DNA of 64,000 nucleotides from assembly GCF_045689735.1 (NCBI RefSeq), contig NZ_CP142685.1, positions 1,860,001 through 1,924,000 on the forward strand. The letters run 5' to 3'. The translations under genes and the position numbers were made by a program. The notes below the pieces were generated by a model that searched no databases, was not told where the DNA came from, and was given only the letters and a program-made list of their open reading frames with translations. Below are positions 44,386 through 53,744 of this stretch, in pieces (the stretch's first letter is position 1; every line of letters begins with the position of its first letter). This DNA is from Halothiobacillus sp045689735. Lineage in GTDB: Bacteria > Pseudomonadota > Gammaproteobacteria > Halothiobacillales > Halothiobacillaceae.

Positions 44386-46845
44386 TCAATCCCAGCGCAG
44401 CCGTAAGGCGTTCCCGACCACGATCAACGAACTCAGGGACATCCCAATCGCCGCGACCCAGGGCTCGATAAAACCCGCCGCCGCCAGCGGAATCGCAATG
44501 AAGTTATAGACCGCCGTCCAGGAGAGATTCTGGCGGATATTCGCCAGCACGCGCCGCGCGTAGCGCAAGCCATAGGGAATTTGCTGAAGCTGGTCGTTCA
44601 TCAACACGATGTCGGCGCTATGACGGGCGATGACCGTGCCGCCGCCCATGGCCATCGACACCTGCGCCTGGGCGAGCACGGGGGCATCATTGATGCCATC
44701 CCCCACCATCAGCACCACCGCGCCTTCAGCCTGAAGGCGTTGGACATACGCGAGTTTTTCATCGGGCAGTAAGCCGCCGTGTGCCTGCGTGATCGACAAC
44801 TGCCGCGCAAGCGCCGCGACCCGATCCGGCTGATCGCCCGACAAGACGACGGGCTCCAGACCCAGCGCGCGCACCGACTCGATCATGGCGCGGGCATCGT
44901 CACGCAGGGTATCGCTGAGATAAAACACCGCCGCCGGCGCGCCATCGACCAGCATCCAGACGGCGAGATCGGCTGCGGGGTTATCCCTTGAGGGCACGGC
45001 GATCCCTAGTTCCGTGAGCAGCCGGGCATTGCCGAGGCTGATCGACCGACCTTCTACCTGCCCACTCAGCCCGCGCCCAGGGAAATTCACCACAGCGCTG
45101 GCCGTGGGCAGATCCCCGGCTTCCGCCGCCGCCTGCGCAATCGCCCGACCGACCGGATGCTCGGTTTGCTGCTCCAGCGCGCCCGCCCACCGCAGTGCCG
45201 TGGTCGCATCCACGCGCCCCAGAACCTCGATCCGCTGCAGGGCAATCTGCCCATCGGTGAGCGTGCCGGTTTTATCGAAGACGACATGAGTCACCTGCGC
45301 GAGCGTTTCCAGTGCGTAGCCGCGCGTCACCAAGACGCCCGCCTTGGTCAACCGACCAACCGCCACGGCAATTGCCGCGGGAGTTGCCAAGGAGAGCGCA
45401 CAGGGGCAGGTGATCGCCAGAATGGCCACCGCGACCCAGAACGCCTTGCTCGGATCAATCAACAACCAGGCGACCGTCACCAGCGCCGTCACCAACAACA
45501 ACGCCACGACAAATTTTTGTGCGAATCGATCGGCCGTCTCGGCGATTCTCGGCTTTTGTGTCTGCGCCCGATCGATCAAGCGGACGATCGAGGAGACGAG
45601 GGTGTCTTGCCCCACTTTTTGCACCCGCATGATGAGCGGGCTTTCCACATTGATGGTGCCCGCGATGAGCTCGCTCCCCGGGGATTTGTGCTCCGGCACG
45701 CTTTCGCCGGTGAGCATGGCCGCATTGACGCTGCTTTGCCCTTCTTCGACCACGCCATCGGCGGGCACCGCATCGCCCGGACGGATCAGCACCCGATCTT
45801 GCACCACCAGATCGAAGGCCGGGATGACCGTAATCTCCCCCCGATCATCCAGCCGATGCGCCACCGCGGGCACCAGCCGGGTCAATGCCTCGCTCATCTC
45901 GCCGGCTTTATGCCGCGCCGACTGCTCGAGCAAGCGCCCCGTGAGCAGCAAGGCAATGAACATGGTGACCGAATCAAAATAAATGTGGCCGGTGTTGGTC
46001 ACCACCGCCCAGACGCTACCGGCATACGCCAGCAAGATGGATAGCGAGACCGGCAAATCCATGCCGACCCGTTTTTGTTTCAAGTCACGCCAGGCCGGCT
46101 TGAAAAATGCCTGCCCGGAATACAGCACGATCGGCGTGGATAAGATGAGGCTCATCCACCAGAAGAAATACCGCAGCTGATCGCTAATCCCGAGATAATC
46201 CCCAAAATACAAGGACATCGAGATCATCATCACCTGCAAATACACCAACCCGGCCACCGCTAGGCGTTGCATCAGAATATGCCGCTCGCGCTTGAATACC
46301 CGATCCTGCCGGTTCGGGTCATATGGATGCGCGCGATACCCAATCATCATGATGGCGCGCAAAATCTCGCTCAACGAAATTTGACGGTTATCCCACACCA
46401 CCTGGGCGCGGTGGGTGGAGAAATTCACGGTGAACGATTGCACACCGGGCAACTGCTGCACATGCCGCTCGGTCAGCCAGACGCAGGCCGCACACACCAA
46501 TCCTTCAAGAATCAGCGAGGCTTCACGAATATCCCCATCGCGGTTCGCCACGAAGGATTTTTGCATCTCGGGTCGATCGAATACCGCGAGTTCCTGCAGA
46601 ACCTGCGCCAGATCATCTTTTGGCCGCACCCCGGCTTCCGTCCGATGGTGGTAATACTCAGCCATCCCGTTTTCGACGATGGCCTCGGCCACGGCCTGGC
46701 AACCTGGACAGCACATGGGGCGATCCTGACCCAACACGACCGCGTGATAATGACTCCCCGGAGGAACCGGCAAGCCACAGTGAAAGCACGCCACTGTGGC
46801 CGGTTCCTCGACCGGCTTTTCTTGTGTAACCGCATGAGCTGACAT
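44386..46845 (-). CDS. ccoI: Copper-translocating P-type ATPase CcoI for cbb3 oxidase assembly
   Basis: The 819-residue ATPase has extra N-terminal Cys pairs (Cys20/Cys23, and CCPGC at 45-49), an HMA domain with CAAC (118-121), the membrane CPC motif (480-482), TGES (379-382), DKTGT (524-528) and VGDGINDAP. The N-terminal CCPGC domain marks the FixI/CcoI subgroup, which exports Cu toward the oxidase rather than for detoxification. The start ATG follows an in-frame GTG and AGGGG. It lies downstream of the ccoH-like and ccoG genes. I see no ccoS gene after it. Confidence 0.95.
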   Translation of the reverse strand: MSAHAVTQEKPVEEPATVACFHCGLPVPPGSHYHAVVLGQDRPMCCPGCQAVAEAIVENGMAEYYHHRTEAGVRPKDDLAQVLQELAVFDRPEMQKSFVANRDGDIREASLILEGLVCAACVWLTERHVQQLPGVQSFTVNFSTHRAQVVWDNRQISLSEILRAIMMIGYRAHPYDPNRQDRVFKRERHILMQRLAVAGLVYLQVMMISMSLYFGDYLGISDQLRYFFWWMSLILSTPIVLYSGQAFFKPAWRDLKQKRVGMDLPVSLSILLAYAGSVWAVVTNTGHIYFDSVTMFIALLLTGRLLEQSARHKAGEMSEALTRLVPAVAHRLDDRGEITVIPAFDLVVQDRVLIRPGDAVPADGVVEEGQSSVNAAMLTGESVPEHKSPGSELIAGTINVESPLIMRVQKVGQDTLVSSIVRLIDRAQTQKPRIAETADRFAQKFVVALLLVTALVTVAWLLIDPSKAFWVAVAILAITCPCALSLATPAAIAVAVGRLTKAGVLVTRGYALETLAQVTHVVFDKTGTLTDGQIALQRIEVLGRVDATTALRWAGALEQQTEHPVGRAIAQAAAEAGDLPTASAVVNFPGRGLSGQVEGRSISLGNARLLTELGIAVPSRDNPAADLAVWMLVDGAPAAVFYLSDTLRDDARAMIESVRALGLEPVVLSGDQPDRVAALARQLSITQAHGGLLPDEKLAYVQRLQAEGAVVLMVGDGINDAPVLAQAQVSMAMGGGTVIARHSADIVLMNDQLQQIPYGLRYARRVLANIRQNLSWTAVYNFIAIPLAAAGFIEPWVAAIGMSLSSLIVVGNALRLRWD

Positions 46846-46900
46846 CACAAACCCCTATGAGCAATCGACAAACACCGTCAGATGGATCCAGGGAGCGGAA

Positions 46901-47728
46901 TTACGGAGTTGACTGAGCACTCTGGCGGGGCGCCATCTGGACATTCGTCCGACCATTGAGTTCAAAATTGGCAGCGCCTTTTTGAATATGAACCATCACC
47001 TCCCACAAACCGGGCGCGGTCATTTTGATGGGGAGTTGATAGGCGCCATCCCCCAATTCGGGGAGTGATACCGAGAAATCAAGCCGCTTATCGGCCGGCC
47101 GCATAAAATCCAGCGAAACCTGGGCGCCGCTCACCGCCTGACCGTGGTCATCCGTCACGGAAACCTTGAACAACGCCGGTTGATTCATTACCGGCTCATC
47201 GACCCAGCCTTTGTGGACCTTCCAGCCGAGCTGCACCTGCTCGTCCAGGGCATCGTCATACTGATTGAACAGTTTTTCCTGCTGCTGATAATCCCGCGCG
47301 ACCGTGCCCGGAAAAAACGAGGTCACGATAGAACCCTCATCGGGTTTGGGTAACAGATCATGGGCGGCGCGTTGCGAGAGACCGCTGGAGGCCAGCGTGA
47401 CGAAAATTGAATCCAGCAACACGATCACCGACAGAAAAATAATGATGGAGGCCGGTCCCCAATGAAAACTCGCCTTGCCACCCCCCGCAGATTTCGCCGG
47501 ATAGATGAAGCCGAGAATAAAAGCCGTCATCACATAAATCGCCACAACGGCGGTGACAATGTCAGATCCAGGCCAATGGGTAATGGCATACGGCGCATAA
47601 GCCGCCAAGGACAAAACCCCCAAAATCACGGCGATGGGACGACCCGCCCTTGGCCAGCGCCATTTCAGCAGGTAAAACAGTACCAAAATCGCAACAATGC
47701 CAACCCCAGCGGGCAATACTAAATTCAT
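46901..47728 (-). CDS. ccoH: FixH/CcoH-like protein with three extra membrane segments
   Basis: The 275-residue protein has four predicted membrane helices (about 3-21, 31-49, 57-76 and 93-112). The C-terminal part from about residue 85 (FHWGPASIIIFLSVIVLLD, then a beta-rich periplasmic domain with PGLWEVMVHIQKG) is FixH-like; typical FixH has one helix and about 160 residues. The N-terminal three helices, with KWRWPRAGRP, look like an added module. It sits between ccoG and ccoI, the normal ccoGHI order, and assists cbb3 oxidase assembly. Confidence 0.87.
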   Translation of the reverse strand: MNLVLPAGVGIVAILVLFYLLKWRWPRAGRPIAVILGVLSLAAYAPYAITHWPGSDIVTAVVAIYVMTAFILGFIYPAKSAGGGKASFHWGPASIIIFLSVIVLLDSIFVTLASSGLSQRAAHDLLPKPDEGSIVTSFFPGTVARDYQQQEKLFNQYDDALDEQVQLGWKVHKGWVDEPVMNQPALFKVSVTDDHGQAVSGAQVSLDFMRPADKRLDFSVSLPELGDGAYQLPIKMTAPGLWEVMVHIQKGAANFELNGRTNVQMAPRQSAQSTP

Positions 47729-47763
47729 TCTTCTGCTCCTCGGCGCTTACAGGCCGCATGCAT

Positions 47764-49185
47764 TCACTTGAAGTTGAAATTCGTCGTCTCAACGACATCC
47801 GGTAAATGACCGTTTTTATCAATCAAACGGAAGGTAATAATCTGCCGCGACACCCCCGATGCGCGCGGCGCCCGGACATGGATCAGATAATTGCCCGTTT
47901 GATCTGGCGGAATATCCAGGGTTCTGTAATTTCCACCAATCGTCACTTCCGCATCGTTCAGTCCTTCGACTTTAAGCTCAAGCGCCAAAGGCGCAGGTTC
48001 CTTGTTATTGATTTTTAATTGGTAATTATTCTGCACGGTGCCGTCGCTCATCACCACAAACAAGGGCTGCCGAATCTGCAACACCGCGAAATCCAGGGGC
48101 TTCATGGCATAAAACCCATAGATCAACAGCAAACTCGCCACGGTGGTGGCAACACCGTAGCCAATCGTGCGGAATTTAAGCAGGCTGGGTTTCTTGCCTG
48201 TTTCCAACTCCACTTCGGAGGCATAACGAATCAGACCCTGCGGCCAACCGCGCTTGGTCATGATTTCATTGCAGGCATCGATACACAGTCCGCAGGATAT
48301 ACAGGCCAGTTGAAGGCCATCCCGAATATCAATCCCCGTCGGGCAGACTTGCACGCAGAGCTTGCAGTCGATGCAATCCCCCGCGCCCGCCGCATGCCGC
48401 TCCTCCCGCGTCATCAAGCCTTTTTGCAAGGGTTTTCGCCCTTGACTGCCCTCCCCGCGATGAACATCGTAGCTGACCAGCAAAGTTTCCTTGTCGAACA
48501 TCACCGCCTGAAACCGCGCATAGGGGCACATGTAGATGCACACCTGCTCGCGCGCAAAACCCGCCGCCACGAGTGTGGTCGCCGTGAGAATCCCGGTGGT
48601 GATATACGCCGCACTCGCCGCCTGGCCAGTAAAGAACGCGATAAACAGTTGAGGCGCATCAGCCCAGTACGCAGTAAAAGTGAAGCCGGTCCAGAACGCG
48701 ATCAGCGTCCAAATCAATACCGTCAGCCCTTTTTTCGTGATTTTCTCCGCATTCCATGGCTGCTTTTCTAACTTCATCCGTTTATTTCGATCTCCTTGCA
48801 CCCAGTATTCAACCTTCATGAAGACATCAGTCCATAAGGTTTGAAAGCAGAAGTAGCCACAAAAGGCGCGGCCAACGAGACCGGTCACAAAAAACAACAA
48901 CCAGGCCGCCAAAATCAGAAAACCCGCCAGCAGGAACATGTCCTGTGGGTGGATAATCAAGTCGAACAGGTAATAGCGGCGCGTGGGGATATCAAACATC
49001 ACCGCCTGATCTGGCCCGACCAATCGCTCCCAGCGAACCCAGGGCAACAAGAAAAAGACCGCATAAGCCAGCAACAGCACCCCCGTCTTAAAGCGACGAA
49101 ACCGGCCATGAATCGCTTTGGGATGAATCGCCTCCCGCGCTTGATACAATTCGGGTTCCTGTGCGGTTAAGTGATCTTGTGACAT
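47764..49185 (-). CDS. ccoG: Cytochrome c oxidase accessory protein CcoG (RdxA/FixG)
   Basis: The 473-residue membrane protein has several helices in the first 220 residues, two ferredoxin-type cluster motifs (CIDCKLCVQVCP and CISCGLCIDAC, about residues 271-306) and a periplasmic Ig-like C-terminal domain. CcoG is a copper-handling reductase for cbb3 oxidase biogenesis. The first codon could be TTG at 49188; the ATG at 49185 is preferred. It is separated from ccoP by a strong terminator. Confidence 0.95.
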   Translation of the reverse strand: MSQDHLTAQEPELYQAREAIHPKAIHGRFRRFKTGVLLLAYAVFFLLPWVRWERLVGPDQAVMFDIPTRRYYLFDLIIHPQDMFLLAGFLILAAWLLFFVTGLVGRAFCGYFCFQTLWTDVFMKVEYWVQGDRNKRMKLEKQPWNAEKITKKGLTVLIWTLIAFWTGFTFTAYWADAPQLFIAFFTGQAASAAYITTGILTATTLVAAGFAREQVCIYMCPYARFQAVMFDKETLLVSYDVHRGEGSQGRKPLQKGLMTREERHAAGAGDCIDCKLCVQVCPTGIDIRDGLQLACISCGLCIDACNEIMTKRGWPQGLIRYASEVELETGKKPSLLKFRTIGYGVATTVASLLLIYGFYAMKPLDFAVLQIRQPLFVVMSDGTVQNNYQLKINNKEPAPLALELKVEGLNDAEVTIGGNYRTLDIPPDQTGNYLIHVRAPRASGVSRQIITFRLIDKNGHLPDVVETTNFNFK

Positions 49186-49210
49186 CAATCGTTACCCCTG
49201 CAGCCTGCGG

Positions 49211-49238
49211 AAAAAAAAACACCGGCCTGAAGCCGGTG
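49211..49238 (-). terminator. Strong intrinsic terminator after ccoP
   Basis: Arms CACCGGC (49220-49226) and GCCGGTG (49232-49238) with a 5-base loop are followed on the minus strand by nine T (49219-49211). It ends the ccoNOQP unit before ccoG, so ccoGHI probably has separate or read-through expression. Confidence 0.9.
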
Positions 49239-49258
49239 CCCTAAGCATCCCTGCGAGA

Positions 49259-50200
49259 TTAGCTACCGCCTAATTGACGGACATACACCGCCAGCAGACG
49301 AATTTGCTCCGGACTCAACCGGTCACCAAATTTTGGCATCTGATGATTCAAGCCATTGGCAATGACACCCTCAATCAACTTGAGTTTTTCGTCATAATCT
49401 TTCGCGCCGGAAATATCCACGAAATCCCAGGATTGATCCGTCAGGTTCGGCGCCCCGATCATCTGGTTGCCTGCACCCGTGGCTCCGTGGCAACCCGCGC
49501 AGGTAGCAAACAAGGCCTTACCCCGATTCGCCGCCTCTTCATTAACGCCCGACTGATGCGACAGGCTCAAGACATACTGCGCCAGGTCGGCACGCTTTTC
49601 ACCCTGGAACAACGCACCAAAGGCCGGCATGTTGCCGTGAATGCCGTTGGTAATATCCTGTACGATTTTTTCATAGCTGCTGCCATGAATCCAAGCATCG
49701 TCGGTCAGGTTGGGATACGAGGCTTCCGGATTCATGGACAACACGCCTTGCCCGCCCGTGCCGTGGCATGCCGCGCAATGGTCACCAAACAACGCGTGCC
49801 CCATCGAACGGGCGAAGTTCAGCGTATCCGGATTCGCGGCAATTTGTTCAAAGCTCATGTCTTTGACTTTCGCCAGCCATTCTTTCTGCGCCAGCGCCGA
49901 GGGGCTGGACTCCATATCCTTATTGAACAGCGCCCGGCTATTCCAATGCTCCGTTACGGTTTTTTCCTGGCCATTTGGCTCTTTGACCGTGAAGGAAACG
50001 GTTTCGACACCTTTCGTATAGGTACCCGCATACGGCCATGCCGGATACAGAATCCAATACACCACGGCGAACACGATCGTGCCGTAGAACGCCCACAGCC
50101 ACCAGCGCGGCAGCGGGTTGTTGTATTCGCGCAGATCACCGTCCCACACATGGCCGGTGGTTTCGACCTGACCCTTCTTAATTTCTGGGCTCTGACTCAT
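49259..50200 (-). CDS. ccoP: cbb3-type cytochrome c oxidase subunit III CcoP
   Basis: The 313-residue dihaem subunit has one N-terminal membrane helix (about residues 34-52) and two CxxCH haem sites, CAACH (142-146) and CAGCH (234-238). It passes electrons from c-type cytochromes to CcoO and CcoN. The start lies 23 bases inside ccoQ. No defects are seen. Confidence 0.97.
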   Translation of the reverse strand: MSQSPEIKKGQVETTGHVWDGDLREYNNPLPRWWLWAFYGTIVFAVVYWILYPAWPYAGTYTKGVETVSFTVKEPNGQEKTVTEHWNSRALFNKDMESSPSALAQKEWLAKVKDMSFEQIAANPDTLNFARSMGHALFGDHCAACHGTGGQGVLSMNPEASYPNLTDDAWIHGSSYEKIVQDITNGIHGNMPAFGALFQGEKRADLAQYVLSLSHQSGVNEEAANRGKALFATCAGCHGATGAGNQMIGAPNLTDQSWDFVDISGAKDYDEKLKLIEGVIANGLNHQMPKFGDRLSPEQIRLLAVYVRQLGGS

Positions 50201-50411
50201 TTTTGTTCACCTGCTTGTTTTTAGCATCCGTCGGAATGTGGTCATGATCATCAAGGAAAGGGATGTCTTTGTAGGACTCCAACCGCTTGCTGCGCTTCCG
50301 ACTGGCATAGGCATAAAACACCACGATAATGAATATCGAGAACAGCAAAACCAATTCAATGGGTTTTGCAATCTCCGGGCGACCTATCCAGTCAAAAAAA
50401 GCGCTAATCAA
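50178..50411 (-). CDS. ccoQ: cbb3 oxidase small subunit CcoQ
   Basis: The 77-residue protein has one membrane segment (about residues 19-34, LVLLFSIFIIVVFYAYASR) and a charged C-terminal tail. CcoQ stabilises the cbb3 complex. The gene lies between ccoO and ccoP and overlaps ccoP by 23 bases, the usual position. It is slightly longer than many CcoQ proteins. Confidence 0.9.
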   Translation of the reverse strand: MISAFFDWIGRPEIAKPIELVLLFSIFIIVVFYAYASRKRSKRLESYKDIPFLDDHDHIPTDAKNKQVNKNESEPRN

Positions 50412-50436
50412 AACCTGATCTCCAACAGCTCACGGA

Positions 50437-51168
50437 TTACCGGAATTTTGAGAAATAACCTTGATCGTATTTGGAGAAATCGACCATGGTACCCAAGACC
50501 TGCAGATAGGCGACCAAGGCATCCATCTGAGTGATTTCCTTCGGATTACCGTCCCAGTTTTGCGAGGCCGCTTCTTTCTTCACCGACTCGACCCCATTGG
50601 CAATCACGAACTGATCGGCCAGATCCTTACCAAATTTCTTCACATTGGCCTCGTACTCTGCCTGGGTCAGCGAATAGGGCACACCCACATCGCGCAATGC
50701 CTTCATCCGTGCATCAATGTCGCTGTAGTTCAGCGGCTGCATCAGCCAAGGATAAGACGGCATGATCGATTCCGGCACCAAGGATTGCGGATGAATCAAA
50801 TGCTGGGTCATCCACTCGTTGGAATATTTACCCCCCACACGCGCCAGATCAGGGCCGGTGCGTTTAGACCCCCATTGGAACGGGTGGTCATACTGCGACT
50901 CAGCCGCCAGTGAGTAGTGACCGTACCGCAGCATTTCGTCCCGGAACGGGCGAATCATCTGGGAGTGGCACAGATAGCACCCTTCCCGGACATAAATATC
51001 GCGCCCCAGTTGTTCCAGCGGGGTGTACGGATGCACCCCATCGACCTGCTCCACTGTCCCCTTGATGTGGAACAGGGGCACAATCTCTACCAGTCCACCG
51101 ATACTGATGACCACGAGGGTCAATACAATCAGCAGCGCCGAGTTGATTTCAATACTTTCGTGTTTCAT
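50437..51168 (-). CDS. ccoO: cbb3-type cytochrome c oxidase subunit II CcoO
   Basis: The 243-residue monohaem subunit has an N-terminal membrane anchor (about residues 11-32) and one haem site, CYLCH (Cys64, Cys67, His68), followed by SQMIRPFRDEMLRYGHYS, which is conserved in CcoO. It lies 18 bases after ccoN and before ccoQ, giving the standard ccoNOQP order. Confidence 0.97.
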   Translation of the reverse strand: MKHESIEINSALLIVLTLVVISIGGLVEIVPLFHIKGTVEQVDGVHPYTPLEQLGRDIYVREGCYLCHSQMIRPFRDEMLRYGHYSLAAESQYDHPFQWGSKRTGPDLARVGGKYSNEWMTQHLIHPQSLVPESIMPSYPWLMQPLNYSDIDARMKALRDVGVPYSLTQAEYEANVKKFGKDLADQFVIANGVESVKKEAASQNWDGNPKEITQMDALVAYLQVLGTMVDFSKYDQGYFSKFR

Positions 51169-51186
51169 GAGTAGTCTCTCTTACGC

Positions 51187-52647
51187 TCAACCACGCACAG
51201 CGGCCACAGCGGCCTGACCTTGCACGGGAGCCAGCTCACGCCGGGCACCCCAAACAGACATGTACAGGTTGTACGCCATCAGCACCATGCCGCTCAGGAA
51301 CATCGCACCACCCAAGGCACGCACGACATAAGGAATGTGCATAAAGGTCACGGTTTCGACGAAGGTGTAGGCCAGGTTGCCGTACTGGTCAAAGGCGCGC
51401 AGCATCAAACCTTGGCCGATACCCGACACCCACATCGCCACGATGTACAGCACGACACCGATCGTCGCGATCCAGAAGTGGGCGAACACGAGGCGGGTGG
51501 AGTACAACTTCACGCCCCACAGCCGTGGCACCATGTGATAGAACGATCCGATGGTAATCATGGCCACCCAACCGAGCGCGCCTGAGTGGACATGACCGAT
51601 CGTCCAGTCCGTGTAATGCGAGAGCGCATTCACAGATTTGAGCGACATCATCGGGCCTTCAAAAGTGGACATCCCGTAGAACGCCAGTGCGGTAATCAAG
51701 AACAGCATGATGGGATCCGTACGCAGCTTTTCCCAAGCGCCTGAGAGCGTCATGATGCCGTTGATCATCCCGCCCCAGGACGGCAGGAGCAGCAGGATGG
51801 AAAAAGTCGCCGCCAGGGTAGATACCCAGTCCGGCAGCGCCGTCCAGTGCAGGTGATGTGCGCCTACCCACATATAGAGGAAGGACAACGCCCAGAAGTG
51901 AACGATTGACAAGCGATAGGAGTAAATCGGACGACCGGCCTGCTTCGGCACGAAGTAATACATCATCCCGAGGAAGGCCGCAGTCAAGAAGAAGCCCACC
52001 GCATTATGGCCATACCACCACTGAGTCATCGCATCCTGTACGCCAGAGAACAGGCTGTAAGAATCCAGGCTGTTCCAAGCCACCGGCACCGCGAGGTTGT
52101 TGAAAATATGCAGCAACGCCGTCGCCAGAATGAACGCCATGTAGAACCACAGCGCCACATAAATATGCGGCTGGCTCCGATTTTTGATGGTCATCGTAAA
52201 CACCAGCGCATAAGCAACCCAGGTCACCAAGATACCCAAGTCAACCGGCCAAACAAACTCAGCGTATTCGCGCGCCTGGGTGTAGCCCATCATGTAAAGG
52301 ATCACACCAATGCCGATGCTCAGCTGCCAACCCCAGAAAGTAAATTCCGGCAGAAACTTTCCACCCCACAGACGAGTCTGACAGGTGCGTTGAACGATAT
52401 AGTAAGAAGTGGCAAACAGCGCACTGCCGCCGAAGCCGAAAATCACCAGACTGGTATGCACCGGACGAAGGCGACCGAAGGTGATTTCCGCAATATCGAA
52501 GTTCAGAAAGGGCCACGCCAGTTCGCTTGCGATGTACACGCCAGCAGACATGCCTAACAGACCCCAAACCATCGCCATGATGGCAAATTTTTTGACAATG
52601 TCGTAATTGTACTGCTCTGCCGTTATAGCCGCTGTGTTCGCAGACAT
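51187..52647 (-). CDS. ccoN: cbb3-type cytochrome c oxidase catalytic subunit CcoN
   Basis: The 486-residue polytopic subunit holds haem b and the haem b3-CuB centre. The family texts YNYDIVKKFAIMAMVWG, RPVHTSLVIFGFGGSALFATSYYIVQ, WWYGHNAVGFFLT, HFWALSFLYMWVGAHHLHWTALPDW and DWTIGHVHSGALGW include the ligand His residues. GGAGGGG lies 8 bases before the start. This oxidase has high O2 affinity and serves micro-oxic growth. Confidence 0.98.
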   Translation of the reverse strand: MSANTAAITAEQYNYDIVKKFAIMAMVWGLLGMSAGVYIASELAWPFLNFDIAEITFGRLRPVHTSLVIFGFGGSALFATSYYIVQRTCQTRLWGGKFLPEFTFWGWQLSIGIGVILYMMGYTQAREYAEFVWPVDLGILVTWVAYALVFTMTIKNRSQPHIYVALWFYMAFILATALLHIFNNLAVPVAWNSLDSYSLFSGVQDAMTQWWYGHNAVGFFLTAAFLGMMYYFVPKQAGRPIYSYRLSIVHFWALSFLYMWVGAHHLHWTALPDWVSTLAATFSILLLLPSWGGMINGIMTLSGAWEKLRTDPIMLFLITALAFYGMSTFEGPMMSLKSVNALSHYTDWTIGHVHSGALGWVAMITIGSFYHMVPRLWGVKLYSTRLVFAHFWIATIGVVLYIVAMWVSGIGQGLMLRAFDQYGNLAYTFVETVTFMHIPYVVRALGGAMFLSGMVLMAYNLYMSVWGARRELAPVQGQAAVAAVRG

Positions 52648-52865
52648 CTTGACCCCTCCACTCGAGTTTTAACCGACTCAAAACGCCCAGCGTCAGAGCC
52701 TCCAATTTCAAGGCGCCATATTAAAGCATTCTAAAACACACAAAAACCAACAAAAAAACTCATGTACTCATACATACAACACAGCCAACCCTTTGATTTT
52801 TATTGACCAATATGCCTTCGCCCAACAAAAATCCAACCAACAAGCCCTTGCATAAACAAATTCTA
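52648..52865 (-). promoter_or_regulatory. Upstream region of ccoN with a weak FNR/ANR-like site
   Basis: On the minus strand the sequence TCAATAAAAATCAA (near 52805-52792) has one perfect FNR half (ATCAA) and the 4-base spacer, but a poor left half (TCAAT instead of TTGAT). The region is AT-rich with long G/T runs. FNR control of cbb3 operons is known elsewhere; here it is only suggested by this site. Confidence 0.35.
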
Positions 52866-53744
52866 TTAAGGTAAATGACGATCTTTTGTGTCATTTGACA
52901 CACTCTCAACACGCAGTGGCGCAGAACCAAGCAACGGAGAAATACCCGCCCCCCAGCCCAAACCGTAAATCACTTCATAGGTCAGCGGCACTCCCTGCGG
53001 CTCCGCCTGCGCCGACAAAGCGGCCATGAACGCTTGCCATGCCTTACGCCCCGTCAACCCCCTCGGGCGCGTCGTCAGGCTGTTGCCCACACCCACCGCC
53101 CGCAGCTCCGCCAACAGCGCATCTGCGCTCGAATAATGCGCCGTCAATTGCTCCTGATCGATGACCGGGTCAGCAAAACAGGCGGACACCAGGGCATCCC
53201 CGACTTCATGCAAATCCGTAAACTGGTTGATATGCGCCGCATGATCCACGGATCGCCAGGCCAGCCGGCATTCCCGCAAAGTCTGCGGCCCCAAGGTCGT
53301 GAACAGAAACGCCCCGCCTGCGGCCAATACGCGCGCCACTTCGGCAAACAGCCGGGGTAGATCCTGACTCCATTGCACGGCGAAATTCGAGACCACCACA
53401 TCAAAGCTGCCCGCCGCAAACGGCAGTTGGTGCATATCCGCACAGACCACCGCCCGGCGTCGCCAGATCCTACCCTGTTTGGGCACGCGTGCCAGCAGGG
53501 CTTCCGCCAAATCGAGCGACACAACCTGCGCCCGAGGAAACCGTCGGCGCATCGCCACCGTGAGCTGGCCAGTGCCCGCGCCCAAATCCAGAATGCGCCG
53601 CGGGGTCAAGCGCAGCCATTCAAACCGCTCGTCCAGGCGGCGGCCGATTTCCTGCTGCACCAACGCATGACGGTCGTAGGTGTCGCTGGCGCGGTTGAAG
53701 CGTGCGCGCACGCGGGCGGTATCGAGCAAATCGTGGTCAGTCAT
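52866..53744 (-). CDS. bioC: Malonyl-ACP O-methyltransferase BioC
   Basis: The 292-residue SAM methyltransferase has motif I ILDLGAGTGQL, SNFAVQWSQDLP (the WSQD text typical of BioC), FTTLGPQTLREC and the C-terminal RGLTGRKAW. BioC disguises malonyl-ACP as a methyl ester to start pimelate synthesis. The hydrolase gene upstream overlaps it by 8 bases. The cbb3 operon follows on the same strand, 218 bases further on. Confidence 0.94.
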   Translation of the reverse strand: MTDHDLLDTARVRARFNRASDTYDRHALVQQEIGRRLDERFEWLRLTPRRILDLGAGTGQLTVAMRRRFPRAQVVSLDLAEALLARVPKQGRIWRRRAVVCADMHQLPFAAGSFDVVVSNFAVQWSQDLPRLFAEVARVLAAGGAFLFTTLGPQTLRECRLAWRSVDHAAHINQFTDLHEVGDALVSACFADPVIDQEQLTAHYSSADALLAELRAVGVGNSLTTRPRGLTGRKAWQAFMAALSAQAEPQGVPLTYEVIYGLGWGAGISPLLGSAPLRVESVSNDTKDRHLP

